Shown: piece by piece, positions 10,008 to 18,607 of the stretch
Layout: every line of letters starts with the position of its first letter
Numbering within the stretch: the first letter of the stretch is position 1
Source of the DNA: Frateuria hangzhouensis
GTDB lineage: Bacteria; Pseudomonadota; Gammaproteobacteria; Xanthomonadales; Rhodanobacteraceae
Direction of reading: 5' to 3'
DNA: 64,000 nt
Assembly: GCF_026410505.1 (NCBI RefSeq)
Contig: NZ_JAPMIU010000008.1
Coordinates: forward strand, 122,502 to 186,501
Made by a program: the position numbers and the translations under genes
Notes under the pieces: model-generated
Told to the model about the DNA's origin: nothing
Databases searched by the model: none
What the model saw: the letters and a program-made list of their open reading frames with translations, nothing else

Positions 10008-10066
10008 AGGAGCGCCCTTGGGCGCGACCGTCATCGACCATTACGGTCGCGCCCAAGGGCGTTCCT
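10008..10066. repeat. REP-type long inverted repeat
   Basis: Arms at 10008-10031 and 10043-10066 are 24 bp long with one mismatch and an 11-bp loop. The arm sequence centres on CGCCCTTGGGCGCGACC. Such elements are common REP palindromes in intergenic DNA of Lysobacterales and pseudomonads. It lies between aroA and kdsB and may also end the aroA transcript, although no U-run follows. Confidence 0.85.
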
Positions 10067-10164
10067 ATCGAGAACGGAGCGGCGACGAGGCCGGGAAGGG
10101 CGCCGGGCCTGCCGTCCCGGTTCGGCCGATGCTAGGCTCGCCGCTTTCCCGTGTCTTCCACACC

Positions 10165-10938
10165 ATGCCCGCCGTCCCGCCCTTCATCGTTGCCATTCCC
10201 GCCCGCTACGGCTCCACCCGCCTGCCGGCCAAGCCGCTGCGCGCCATCGATGGCGTACCGATGGTCGTCCGCGTGGCGCAGCGCGCCTTGCGCGCTGGCG
10301 CGGGACAGGTGGTGGTGGCGGTGGACGATCCGCGCGTGGCCGAGGCGCTGGCCGGGCAGGGCGTGGACATCTGCATGACCCGCGCCGACCATGCCTCCGG
10401 CAGCGATCGGCTGGCCGAGGTCGCCGCCCGCTACGGCTGGCCGGACGACGCCATCGTGGTGAACCTGCAGGGCGACGAGCCGTTCGCCCCGGCCGCCGGC
10501 ATCCGCGAGGTGGCCCGCGCACTGGCCGAGGACGATGCGCCGATGGCCACGCTGGCCACGCCGGTCAGCGAGGCGCATGAGCTGTTCGACCCCAACGTGG
10601 TCAAGTTGGTGCGCGGAACGGACGGGCGTGCGCTGTATTTCAGCCGGGCACCGTTGCCGTGGGCGCGCGACGCCTTCGCCGCCGACCGCGACAGCTTGCC
10701 CGAAGACATGCCGTTCCTTCGCCACATCGGCATCTACGCCTACCGCGCCGGTTTCCTGTGCCGCTACACCGGCCTGCCGCGCACGCCGCTGGAACAGGTC
10801 GAATCGCTGGAGCAACTGCGCGTGCTCGAACACGGCTTCCCGATCGCCGTGCGGCTGACGCCCGAGCCGTTCCCGCCCGGCATCGACACCGAAGCGGACC
10901 TGGAGCGCGCGGAGCGCTGGCTCGCCACCCAGCCATGA
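10165..10938 (+). CDS. kdsB: 3-deoxy-manno-octulosonate cytidylyltransferase
   Basis: The 257-residue CMP-KDO synthetase activates KDO for lipopolysaccharide core assembly. The N-terminal [19 protein letters not shown] is diagnostic, with VNLQGDEPF near residue 105, and [19 protein letters not shown] and [15 protein letters not shown] in the C-terminal half. The ATG at 10165 gives the usual length; longer in-frame starts would only add low-complexity residues. Confidence 0.96.
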   Translation: MPAVPPFIVAIPARYGSTRLPAKPLRAIDGVPMVVRVAQRALRAGAGQVVVAVDDPRVAEALAGQGVDICMTRADHASGSDRLAEVAARYGWPDDAIVVNLQGDEPFAPAAGIREVARALAEDDAPMATLATPVSEAHELFDPNVVKLVRGTDGRALYFSRAPLPWARDAFAADRDSLPEDMPFLRHIGIYAYRAGFLCRYTGLPRTPLEQVESLEQLRVLEHGFPIAVRLTPEPFPPGIDTEADLERAERWLATQP

Positions 10939-10940
10939 GC

Positions 10941-11007
10941 CGTAGAGTGGGCTTCAGCCCACCGGCTCCTGCCGCGACCGGGACGGTGGGCTGAAGCCCA
11001 CCCTACG
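10941..11007. repeat. second REP-type inverted repeat
   Basis: Arms at 10941-10963 and 10985-11007 pair almost perfectly around a 21-bp loop. The core is GTGGGCTTCAGCCCACC, a self-complementary block, so each arm can also fold alone. It is a different family from the repeat at 10008 and starts three bases after the kdsB stop, before uvrC. Confidence 0.85.
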
Positions 11008-11063
11008 GCACCCGTTCGGCAACTGCTCACGGCGACCCTTGACGGAGCGGCTAGAATCGTCGC

Positions 11064-12890
11064 ATGCAGCCGTCCCAGTCGCCGCCGTTCGACGGCAAGG
11101 CCTTCGTCCATACACTGACCACCTCGCCCGGCGTCTACCGTTACTTCGACGCCGACGGCGAGCTGCTGTACGTGGGCAAGGCCGGCAACCTCAAGAAACG
11201 CGTCGGCAGCTATTTCCTCAAGCCCCGGATGGAGCCGCGCATCGGCGCGATGGTGTCGCAGATCGCGCGCTGCGAGATCACCGTCACGCGCACCGAGGGC
11301 GAGGCGCTGCTGCTCGAATCGCAGCTGATCAAGTCGCTCAAGCCGCGCTACAACATCCTGCTGCGCGACGACAAAAGCTACCCGTACATCTATCTGTCCG
11401 GCGGGGAGGATTACCCGCGACTGGCCTTCCATCGTGGCGCCAAGAACCTGCCGGGGCGTTATTTCGGACCGTTCCCAAGTGCCTACGCGGTGCGCGAAAG
11501 CCTCAACCTGATGCAGAAGCTGTTCAAGGTGCGCCAGTGCGAGGACAGCTATTTCCGCAACCGCTCGCGGCCGTGCCTGCAGTATCAGATCGGCCGTTGC
11601 AGCGCTCCCTGCGTGGGGCTGATCTCGGTGGAGGACTACCGTAACGACGTGCGCCACGCCGAGATGTTTCTCGAAGGGCGCAGCAGCGCGGTGATCGACG
11701 AACTTGCCGTCGCCATGGAAAAGGCCGCCGCCGCGCTGAACTTCGAACGTGCCGCCGCGCTGCGCGACCAGGTCGCCGCACTGCGCAAGTTGCAGGCGCA
11801 GCACCACGTGCAGGGCGCCAGCGCGGACATGGACGTGATCGCCTGCCGCATCGAGGGCGGCATCGCCTGCGTCAGCGTGCTGTTCTTCCGCAACGGCATC
11901 AGCCTGGGCACGCGCGACTTCTTCCCGCGCCTGCCGCTGGATGCCGAACCGGCCGACGTGCTCGGCCAGTTCATCGCGCAGTACTACCTGGAGCGGCCGG
12001 TGCCGCGCGAACTGATCCTGGGCGAGGCCATTCCCGATCAGGCGCTGCTGGCGCAGGTGTTGTGCGAGCAGGCCGGCCATGCGGTAGAGCTCAAGTCCAG
12101 CGTTCGCGGCGAACGCGCGCGGTTCCTGCAGATGGCCGAGCGCAACGCGCAGGCCTCGCTTACCTCGCGCCTGGCCAGCCGGCAGACGTTGACGGCACGC
12201 TTCGAGGATCTGCAGAAGCTGCTGGAGTTGTCCGGGCCGCCGCGCCGGATCGAATGCTTCGACATCAGCCACACGCGCGGCGAGGCGACGGTGGCCTCCT
12301 GCGTGGTGTTCGGCCCCGAAGGTCCGGAGAAGTCGCACTACCGGCGCTTCAACATCGCCGGCATCACGCCGGGCGACGACTATGCGGCCATGCACCAGGC
12401 ACTCACCCGGCGCTTCCGCAAAGTGGCGGCGGGCGAGGGCGCCAAACCCGACGTGCTGCTGATCGACGGCGGTGGCGGACAGGTCGCGCAGGCGCTCGAC
12501 GTGCTCGCCGAGCTCGGCGTCTCCGGTATCGACGTGGTCGGCGTGGCGAAAGGCCCGGGACGCCGCGCGGGCGAGGAAACCCTGGTGCTCGCCAATTCCG
12601 GCCGCGAGATCCATCCGGGCGCGGCCTCGCCGGCCTTGCACCTGGTGGCGGCCGTGCGCGACGAGGCCCACCGCTTCGCCATCAGCGGCCATCGCAAACG
12701 TCGCGAGAAGGCGCGCGAGCGCAGCGTGCTGGAGGACGTGCCGGGCATCGGCGCACGGCGCCGCGCAGCCTTGCTCAAGGCCTTCGGCGGCCTGGCCGGC
12801 GTCGAATCCGCGGGCGTGGAGGAGCTTGCCTCGATCAAGGGCATCGATCGCGGCCTGGCCGAGCGCATCTATGCCGCCCTGCACGGATAA
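11064..12890 (+). CDS. uvrC: excinuclease ABC subunit C
   Basis: A 608-residue UvrC, the dual-incision nuclease of nucleotide excision repair. The GIY-YIG domain is at the N-terminus (GVYRYFDADGELLYVGKAGN), a UVR domain around residues 200-240, the RNase H-like C-terminal nuclease (IECFDISHTRGE, DVLLIDGGGGQ), and tandem HhH motifs at the end (LEDVPGIGARRRAALL). It is followed by pgsA after 50 bp, the usual uvrC-pgsA order. Confidence 0.97.
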   Translation: MQPSQSPPFDGKAFVHTLTTSPGVYRYFDADGELLYVGKAGNLKKRVGSYFLKPRMEPRIGAMVSQIARCEITVTRTEGEALLLESQLIKSLKPRYNILLRDDKSYPYIYLSGGEDYPRLAFHRGAKNLPGRYFGPFPSAYAVRESLNLMQKLFKVRQCEDSYFRNRSRPCLQYQIGRCSAPCVGLISVEDYRNDVRHAEMFLEGRSSAVIDELAVAMEKAAAALNFERAAALRDQVAALRKLQAQHHVQGASADMDVIACRIEGGIACVSVLFFRNGISLGTRDFFPRLPLDAEPADVLGQFIAQYYLERPVPRELILGEAIPDQALLAQVLCEQAGHAVELKSSVRGERARFLQMAERNAQASLTSRLASRQTLTARFEDLQKLLELSGPPRRIECFDISHTRGEATVASCVVFGPEGPEKSHYRRFNIAGITPGDDYAAMHQALTRRFRKVAAGEGAKPDVLLIDGGGGQVAQALDVLAELGVSGIDVVGVAKGPGRRAGEETLVLANSGREIHPGAASPALHLVAAVRDEAHRFAISGHRKRREKARERSVLEDVPGIGARRRAALLKAFGGLAGVESAGVEELASIKGIDRGLAERIYAALHG

Positions 12891-12940
12891 CTCGCATTTC
12901 CCCGTGCGACACTGAGCAAATCCAACCGACGGAAAGGACG

Positions 12941-13546
12941 ATGCGCATCAACCTCCCCACCTGGCTGACCCTGTTCCGCGTGGCATTGCTGCCGGTGATG
13001 GTGGTGGTGTTCTACCTGCCGTTCCGCGGCCACAACATCACCGCCGCGGTGGTGTTCCTGCTGGCCGCGATCACCGACTGGCTGGACGGTTACCTGGCGC
13101 GGCGGATGAACCTCACGTCGGCCTTTGGCGCGTTCCTCGACCCGGTGGCCGACAAGCTGATGGTCGCGGTCACCTTGTTCCTGCTGGTCGAATCCCACCG
13201 CGGCGGTTGGCCGGGCATCCTGATGGCGATCACCGCGGCGGTCATCGTCGGCCGCGAGATCAGCATCTCGGCGCTGCGCGAATGGATGGCCGGGATCGGC
13301 ATGCGCGCCACGGTCAAGGTGGCCTTCGTCGGCAAGCTCAAGACGGTGATGCAGATGATCGCGCTGGTGGTGCTGATCGTGCAGCACGAAAAGGAAGCCG
13401 AGGCGCTGCGGCTGTACCACATCGGCGAAGGGTTGCTGGTGATCGCCGGTGCGTTGACCATCTGGTCGGGCATGCACTACCTGCTGGCGGCCTGGCCGAT
13501 GCTGCGCGGCGACGCGCCGAAGCAGCCTGGTGCGCGCAAGGGTTGA
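12941..13546 (+). CDS. pgsA: CDP-diacylglycerol--glycerol-3-phosphate 3-phosphatidyltransferase
   Basis: This 201-residue inner-membrane enzyme makes phosphatidylglycerol phosphate. The CDP-alcohol phosphatidyltransferase motif is seen as DWLDGYLARRMN then GAFLDPVADK. It has several membrane helices. GGAAAGGA lies just upstream of the ATG at 12941, which fixes the start. The tRNA cluster follows directly. Confidence 0.96.
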   Translation: MRINLPTWLTLFRVALLPVMVVVFYLPFRGHNITAAVVFLLAAITDWLDGYLARRMNLTSAFGAFLDPVADKLMVAVTLFLLVESHRGGWPGILMAITAAVIVGREISISALREWMAGIGMRATVKVAFVGKLKTVMQMIALVVLIVQHEKEAEALRLYHIGEGLLVIAGALTIWSGMHYLLAAWPMLRGDAPKQPGARKG

Positions 13547-13583
13547 CGATCCCGTTTTCGCCGCTAAAATGCGCGGCTCCGAT

Positions 13584-13659
<76 letters not shown>

Positions 13660-13668
13660 GTTTCTTTC

Positions 13669-13692
13669 GAAGCCCCGGCCTGCCGGGGCTTC
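13669..13692 (+). terminator. hairpin after tRNA-Gly copy 1
   Basis: GAAGCCCCGGC and GCCGGGGCTTC pair as an 11-bp stem with a two-base loop, shortly after the tRNA 3' end. It likely ends or processes the tRNA transcript; only a weak T-run follows. Confidence 0.6.
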
Positions 13693-13784
13693 GTCGTTTA
13701 CGGCGGACACAGCGGAAAGCGGGCGAAAACGGCCATCGGCCTCTTCACATCCGGCCAACTTCTGCTATCCTTTCCGACTCTGAC

Positions 13785-13860
<76 letters not shown>

Positions 13861-13868
13861 GTTTTCGC

Positions 13869-13900
13869 AAAACCTCGGACCACCGGGGTTTTGTTTTTTT
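13869..13900 (+). terminator. terminator after tRNA-Gly copy 2
   Basis: AAAACCTCGG and CCGGGGTTTT pair with one weak position and are followed by TGTTTTTTT, a standard intrinsic terminator pattern. Confidence 0.75.
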
Positions 13901-13932
13901 GGCGGACCGCGGCGACGCGTTCCGCGCGCGAT

Positions 13933-14006
13933 GGCCAGGTGGCAGAGTGGTCATGCAGCGGCCTGCAAAGCCGCGTACGCCGGTTCGATTCCGACCCTGG
14001 CCTCCA
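13933..14006 (+). tRNA. tRNA-Cys (GCA)
   Basis: The 74-nt cloverleaf has acceptor GGCCAGG/CCTGGCC, anticodon stem GCGGC/GCCGC, anticodon GCA in CTGCAAA, T-loop TTCGATT and encoded CCA. Confidence 0.96.
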
Positions 14007-14022
14007 TTGCGCAGTTATCGAA

Positions 14023-14045
14023 GGCCCGCCACCGGCGGGCCTTTT
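14023..14045 (+). terminator. terminator after tRNA-Cys
   Basis: GGCCCGCC and GGCGGGCC pair around ACC and are followed by TTTT. Confidence 0.7.
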
Positions 14046-14125
14046 CGTTGCCGGTGCCCGCGCGGCTCCCCAAGGATCGCAATCGGGCTCCCGCAGCGCC
14101 ATCGGATGCTACGATCCGACCCCAC

Positions 14126-14212
14126 GCCCGGATGGCGAAACTGGTAGACGCAAGGGACTTAAAATCCCTCAGCCGCGAGGCTATGCGGGTTCGACCCCCG
14201 CTCCGGGCACCA
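14126..14212 (+). tRNA. tRNA-Leu (TAA)
   Basis: The 87-nt tRNA has the long variable arm of class II tRNAs. The acceptor GCCCGGA/TCCGGGC, the AGGGA/TCCCT anticodon stem with loop CTTAAAA (anticodon TAA), T-loop TTCGACC and encoded CCA are seen. The sequence changes to lower-GC, non-core DNA right after its CCA, so it is the probable integration target of the element to the right. Confidence 0.96.
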
Positions 14213-14567
14213 ATGAAAACAAAAGCTTGCGTAGCATCTTAGCTTTTGCACGTACAACAAAAATCAGTGCGCGTCCCTACGTAGTCCCTGTGCGAGCGCA
14301 TGTCGCGTTGAACCAGGCCTACGTGCATTCGCCGGCGGGCAGATAGCGTCGCCCGGGCACGCGATTCATCGCTTGCTGCCATAAGCCGTCACTGACGCCG
14401 TTGACAGCCGTTCTCAACCAGCTTGCCGCGGATTGGTATCCATTCGCGGCCTGCCTGTGCGCTTTGCCTGGTCGCCACCTGACGAAGCGCCGGGCGTCCG
14501 CGGGTACAGGGAGTTGCAAGGATTGAGGCCGTATGCAAGGATTGGCCTAAATTAGGCCACCTAAGTC
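14213..14567. other. junction spacer after tRNA-Leu
   Basis: About 355 bp with no convincing gene. It starts AT-richer (GAAAACAAAAGCTTGC) than the core. I looked for an integrase or a second copy of the tRNA-Leu 3' end here and saw neither. Near its right end are a near-direct repeat TGCAAGGATTG (about 14514 and 14535) and a palindrome, treated below as a regulatory site. The spacer likely holds the left attachment region and the promoter of the ATPase gene. Confidence 0.5.
14544..14558. promoter_or_regulatory. palindrome before the ietA-like gene
   Basis: GGCCTAAATTAGGCC is an odd-length perfect palindrome 10 bp upstream of the ATG at 14568. Just upstream, TGCAAGGATTG occurs twice. This is a plausible operator, possibly for autoregulation by the ATPase, whose C-terminus has a helix-turn-helix-like end. 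No regulator has been matched to it. Confidence 0.5.
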
Positions 14568-15728
14568 ATGATAAAAAAAGAACAACAACAATTAGATAAG
14601 AAAGATTCGGCCCAAATTGATAGATTAAGGTCAGAATTGGTCCAGATCGCGCGACTTGGCGCCAAGGGTGACGGTGAGCGGCTACGGATCCAGGTGCTCC
14701 GGCTGATCCGCGCCTTGCGCGCTGAAGGCGACGACTTGGCCGATGTTCTACAGGCAGCGGTTTTCGGTCGGGATGAGGCGACCACGGCCAGCGCCATTCG
14801 GTCGGTCCGCGGTCAGGGCGGGACCAGTCTGTCGGTGCCGGTACCAACTGACGGCGATAGCCGTCTTGATCTGCTAAGGGTCGAAGACCCGCCAGTAATG
14901 CCGCACCCGTTGGTGCAATCCCCCAACGTCATCCGGCGCCTCGACACGCTAGTTGCCGAACGTCGCTCTGCTTCCAAGCTCGCCCGTGCCAACTTGCAGC
15001 CATCGCGCGCGGTGCTGTTCACCGGTCCACCCGGCGTTGGCAAAACGCTAGCCGCGCGTCACCTGGCGCTGCAGCTACAACTGCCGCTGCTCGTCCTTGA
15101 TCTGGCGAGTGTGATCAGCAGCTTCCTCGGCCGCACCGGGAACAACATTAAGCAGGCCTTTGATTTTGCCAAGCGCCGGGACTGTGTCTTCTTCCTCGAC
15201 GAGCTGGATGCGATTGCCAAGCGTCGCGACGACGACAGTGATATAGGCGAGCTAAAGCGCCTGGTGACGGTGCTGCTGCAGGAGATTGATCTTTGGGGCC
15301 CGAACAATCTACTTGTTGCCGCGACCAACCACGCCAACCTTCTTGACCCTGCAGTCTGGCGGCGCTTTGACAGTACGGTCGAGTTCCCCTCGCCCACCGC
15401 AGATCAACTACGAGAGCTCGGTGAACTGGTTTCGGACAAGTCCGACCTAGTGCCACGAGAGTGGCGCGATGCGCTGGCGATGGTCGGGGCCAACAGTTCT
15501 CAAAGCGACTACATCCGTGATCTCAACAGCCTACGCAGGGCCACGCTACTAGGCGGCAAGACTAACGGTCGGCAGGTACTCACCGAGCTCTTGGCTGCCC
15601 GCGCTCCCGATCTCAAACTCGGCGACCGCAAGCGGCTCGCAGTATCGCTGGTGAAGGCTGGCATCTCGCAACGGGAAGCCAGCAAGCTGGCCAAAGTTGC
15701 CCGCGAAACATTACGTTCGACGCTCTAG
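14568..15728 (+). CDS. ietA: AAA+ ATPase, IetA-like (antitoxin-type partner of the protease)
   Basis: The 386-residue protein has a charged, non-conserved N-terminus (about residues 1-115) and an AAA+ domain with Walker A GPPGVGKT (residues 153-160), Walker B FFLDELDAI (D211, E212) and NLLVAATNHANLLDPAVWRRFD as sensor-1 and arginine finger region. The C-terminus KAGISQREASKLAKVARETL resembles a resolvase-type helix-turn-helix. Twelve bases separate it from a subtilisin-like gene. This pairing matches IetAS, known from Agrobacterium as a plasmid stability/incompatibility module (ATPase neutralising a toxic protease) and reported as an anti-phage system. The name rests on architecture and order, not on a search. 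Codon use is visibly less GC-biased than in the core genes. Confidence 0.75.
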   Translation: MIKKEQQQLDKKDSAQIDRLRSELVQIARLGAKGDGERLRIQVLRLIRALRAEGDDLADVLQAAVFGRDEATTASAIRSVRGQGGTSLSVPVPTDGDSRLDLLRVEDPPVMPHPLVQSPNVIRRLDTLVAERRSASKLARANLQPSRAVLFTGPPGVGKTLAARHLALQLQLPLLVLDLASVISSFLGRTGNNIKQAFDFAKRRDCVFFLDELDAIAKRRDDDSDIGELKRLVTVLLQEIDLWGPNNLLVAATNHANLLDPAVWRRFDSTVEFPSPTADQLRELGELVSDKSDLVPREWRDALAMVGANSSQSDYIRDLNSLRRATLLGGKTNGRQVLTELLAARAPDLKLGDRKRLAVSLVKAGISQREASKLAKVARETLRSTL

Positions 15729-15739
15729 GGAAATAAATC

Positions 15740-17977
15740 ATGGCAAGCGAACCGAAGTTTCTGTTGGGTCGAGGCGAGACGCTTAACCGGGAAAGCCGCT
15801 ACCGCAGCGGTCCAAATGATGCGAAGCCGCCGTACACCTGGGACGTTCAGCGCGCACACCTCCTACCTCAGATGGCGGCACAACAGGAGGTGTTTCGCCA
15901 GCTGCCGCTGGAGGCATGCCCGGGAGACCGCGTAGTTTCGGCCGTCACCCTGCACCCACAGTACTACTCCCGTTCCGCCTTTCCCTCGGAGCTCGCGGGC
16001 AGCATAGGCCTGCGGTTGGTAGGGAGTAGACCCATCATGGTGAAGCCGCGCGACGGGCGTGGCAGCAATAAAGAGGGTGGCATCCCTTCGACAGTCCTGT
16101 TTCTAGCCGGTCGCCGGGTCCAGTTCCAGCGCCTCCTCGAAATCAGTACTGGAGACATCGAGGACTCGCTGATCCAAGACCTGATAAAGATCGAGTCGAT
16201 GGCGGCCATGCAAGCGGAAGACCGGCTAATGGGCTCGCTCGGCAGCTCGCCCGAACTCGTCGAAATCGTGCTGCACCACGACGCCGAAGTCGATATGAAC
16301 TGGGAAGACGCTTTCCTTGAGTTCGCGTCGGCGAGCGGCGTAGAACTGGATCAGGCGCGGGAGTACCAGTCACGTGGTCTTTGGTTCATGCCTGCGTTGG
16401 CGAGCGCGGCCGCCGCTACGCGGCTTGCGAATTTTGCCTTTGTCCGCGCCATCCGGCCAATGCCGAAATTGCGCCCACTCAAGCGCCCGCAGATGTTGCG
16501 CGCGATGCAGAACGTGCCGCATATCGCCTTGCCTAGCGAAGAGGCGCTGGATTCGTCCTTTCGCGTCGCCATTTTCGATGGAGGCCTGCCGATGGACCAC
16601 CCTTTCGGTTTATGGGCGAACCGGATTGAACCGGCGGCAAAGGATGGCATCGGCAGCTCGATTGATGAATACGTTGAGCACGGGCTCGCCGTAACTTCTG
16701 CGCTCCTGTTCGGCAGCGTGCAAAGCGGCCTGCAGCCGCGCCCGTATTCTGGTGTAGACCATTTCCGGGTTCTCGGCGACCAGACTGTCGATGCCAAGTT
16801 GTATCCCGTCATGCTCTACATCGATCAGATTCTTAGCCAGTCCAACTACGAGTTCGCGACGCTGAGTATTGGTCCTGTCGAGATCGTCGGCGACGACAAG
16901 GTCACGGCGTGGACCACCATGCTCGACGATCACTTTCAACAGGGTCAAATGCTCGGGACCATCGCGGTCGGTAACGCCGGGGAAGCACCGGTACCTATGA
17001 ACCGTGTGCAGGTACCGAGCGACTGCGTCAATGCCTTGGCGATCGGTGCGTCCAGTTCCGGGGCGCCAGGCTGGGCGCGAGCGCCTTATAGCTGCGTCGG
17101 CCCGGGGCGTGCCCCAGGGCTGGTGAAGCCCGACCTGTTGCAGTTCGGTGGTATCGCGGCCAGCCAGTTCAAGTTTGTCTTCCCTGGGCCGAGCATCGCC
17201 GAGGCGATCGGCACGAGTTTCGCGACACCGGCAGTTATGCGAATTGCCAGCGGCGTGCGCGCCCATTTCGGAGCGGGCATCTCAACGGTCGGCATTCGCG
17301 CCTTGCTCATCCACAGCGCCGTAAACCCGGACGAACATCCGCGCGAAGAGGTGGGCTGGGGCCTGGTGCCTAGCGACCTTTCAGCGATTACGGTCTGTCC
17401 GGACGGGAGCGTGCGCGTGCTATACCAAGGCCACCTCGACCCGTCGAAGGTGATCCGGACCGAGGTCCCGCTGCCCCCAGGAGAGCTGGAAGGCATGGTC
17501 GAGATCGCGGCGACCTTCTGCTACCTCTGCCAGACCGACCCGCACACGCCCGGCGACTACACCCGCGCAGGGTTGGGAATTACGTTCCGCCCGCATCAGG
17601 GCCGGTTCCCGAAACCTTCGCCGCCGAATTTCAGGACCGACCCTGACTTTCCGGAGTCCAAATCGTTCTTCGAGGGAGTGGGTCGGAACACCGAGCAGGC
17701 TCTGCGTCATGACTCCTTCAAGTGGGACACTACCCGGCATGCGCGGCACCGCTTCCGTGCCAGCTCGCTGGACCGGCCAGTGTTCGATATCCATTACCAG
17801 GCACGCGAACCGGGGTCGAAGCTGAGCCCTTCCAGCGCTATCAAGCTACCTTACGCGCTGGTGGTGACAGTCACCGCAAGCAAGCATCCGGACTTATACG
17901 ACCAAGTCGTCGCCCACTACCCGACGCTGGCCGCGATCCGTCCGCGGACGCATTTGCCACTCCCGATCCGGGTTTGA
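15740..17977 (+). CDS. ietS: subtilisin-like (S8) protease, IetS-like
   Basis: A 745-residue protein with no signal peptide, so it should be cytoplasmic. About 270 N-terminal residues precede the S8 domain. The catalytic triad can be placed at Asp280 (VAIFDGGLP), His314 (YVEHGLAVTSALLFG) and Ser493 (IGTSFATPAV); the oxyanion region is TIAVGNAGEAP. About 200 C-terminal residues follow the domain. In this class the protease is the toxic effector and the upstream AAA+ ATPase restrains it. It is translated from an ATG preceded by AGGGAAATAA, and the final 107 bp are overlapped on the other strand by a MerR-type gene. Confidence 0.78.
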   Translation: MASEPKFLLGRGETLNRESRYRSGPNDAKPPYTWDVQRAHLLPQMAAQQEVFRQLPLEACPGDRVVSAVTLHPQYYSRSAFPSELAGSIGLRLVGSRPIMVKPRDGRGSNKEGGIPSTVLFLAGRRVQFQRLLEISTGDIEDSLIQDLIKIESMAAMQAEDRLMGSLGSSPELVEIVLHHDAEVDMNWEDAFLEFASASGVELDQAREYQSRGLWFMPALASAAAATRLANFAFVRAIRPMPKLRPLKRPQMLRAMQNVPHIALPSEEALDSSFRVAIFDGGLPMDHPFGLWANRIEPAAKDGIGSSIDEYVEHGLAVTSALLFGSVQSGLQPRPYSGVDHFRVLGDQTVDAKLYPVMLYIDQILSQSNYEFATLSIGPVEIVGDDKVTAWTTMLDDHFQQGQMLGTIAVGNAGEAPVPMNRVQVPSDCVNALAIGASSSGAPGWARAPYSCVGPGRAPGLVKPDLLQFGGIAASQFKFVFPGPSIAEAIGTSFATPAVMRIASGVRAHFGAGISTVGIRALLIHSAVNPDEHPREEVGWGLVPSDLSAITVCPDGSVRVLYQGHLDPSKVIRTEVPLPPGELEGMVEIAATFCYLCQTDPHTPGDYTRAGLGITFRPHQGRFPKPSPPNFRTDPDFPESKSFFEGVGRNTEQALRHDSFKWDTTRHARHRFRASSLDRPVFDIHYQAREPGSKLSPSSAIKLPYALVVTVTASKHPDLYDQVVAHYPTLAAIRPRTHLPLPIRV

Positions 17978-18545
17978 GTGGCGGGAATTTCCCCGGGCTT
18001 CCGTGCATCTGACCGATTGGTCGCTTGCTGAATTTCGCCATTCCAATAACGTCATGTGAAGGGCTTTGTGGCGAGAGCAGCCAGTCCAGCCCGCGGTAGT
18101 TTGAACCTAAGTGGCCGGTCGGTAAGCTTTCCCGCAAGCGCCTCTTGCCGAAGGAAGGGCGGTGGCTCAGTGATCGCAGAATCGTGCACTGTGCACGCGA
18201 GCCTTGGCCGCAAGCCCCGATCATGGCTTGCAGCTCGCTCGCGAGTGAAGCGAGTTCACGCTGCTTATCCTTCACTTGGGCCAAGTGTTCGCGGGCCATG
18301 GCATCAACCTCAGCGCACGAAAGCGCCGATTCGGAGGCCAGCCGCAGCAGACTTCGGACTTCGTCCAGATGGAAGCCGAGGGCGCGGCTGCCCACGATGA
18401 AATTCAGACGCTCCACATCGGTGACGGTGTACTGCCGGTAGCCGGACAAGGAGCGCGGTGGGGATGGCATCAGTCCAATCCGCTCGTAGTAGCGGATGGT
18501 TTCCAGATGGCAACCCGATTTCTTCGCCAACTCACCGATGCGCAT
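17871..18545 (-). CDS. MerR-family metal-responsive regulator (CadR/PbrR-like) with odd C-terminal extension
   Basis: The first ~135 residues form a typical MerR protein: MRIGELAKKSGCHLETIRYYER winged helix, then a long dimerisation helix, with cysteine/acid features ALSCAEVDAM and CGQGSRAQCTILRSLS, as in the CadR/PbrR/ZntR group that senses Cd, Pb or Zn. The gene is divergent from a CDF exporter and a MerR-type promoter lies between them. The frame then continues for roughly 80 residues of unconserved sequence and overlaps the 3' end of ietS antisense, so the natural stop has probably been lost. Metal specificity cannot be read from sequence. Confidence 0.85.
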   Translation of the reverse strand: MRIGELAKKSGCHLETIRYYERIGLMPSPPRSLSGYRQYTVTDVERLNFIVGSRALGFHLDEVRSLLRLASESALSCAEVDAMAREHLAQVKDKQRELASLASELQAMIGACGQGSRAQCTILRSLSHRPSFGKRRLRESLPTGHLGSNYRGLDWLLSPQSPSHDVIGMAKFSKRPIGQMHGSPGKFPPLKPGSGVANASADGSRPASGSGRRLGRISPDACLR

Positions 18546-18548
18546 GGC

Positions 18549-18579
18549 TTGACCCTGTATCTGCTACGGACATTAGCCT
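18549..18579 (+). promoter_or_regulatory. MerR-class promoter with 19-bp spacer
   Basis: TTGACC (18549-18554) and TAGCCT (18574-18579) are separated by 19 bp instead of the usual 17, the mark of promoters that a MerR protein remodels. The spacer holds the imperfect dyad ACCCTGTATCTGCTACGGAC, like CadR/PbrR sites. It faces the CDF gene at 18608 and lies right upstream of the regulator. Confidence 0.8.
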
Positions 18580-18607
18580 AGTGACCTATCTCGATTAGGG
18601 GCCAGCG

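Noticed and set aside
14319..14519. 66-codon minus frame in the island junction
   Set aside because: No motif, ribosome site or integrase-like pattern was seen, so it is treated as non-coding.
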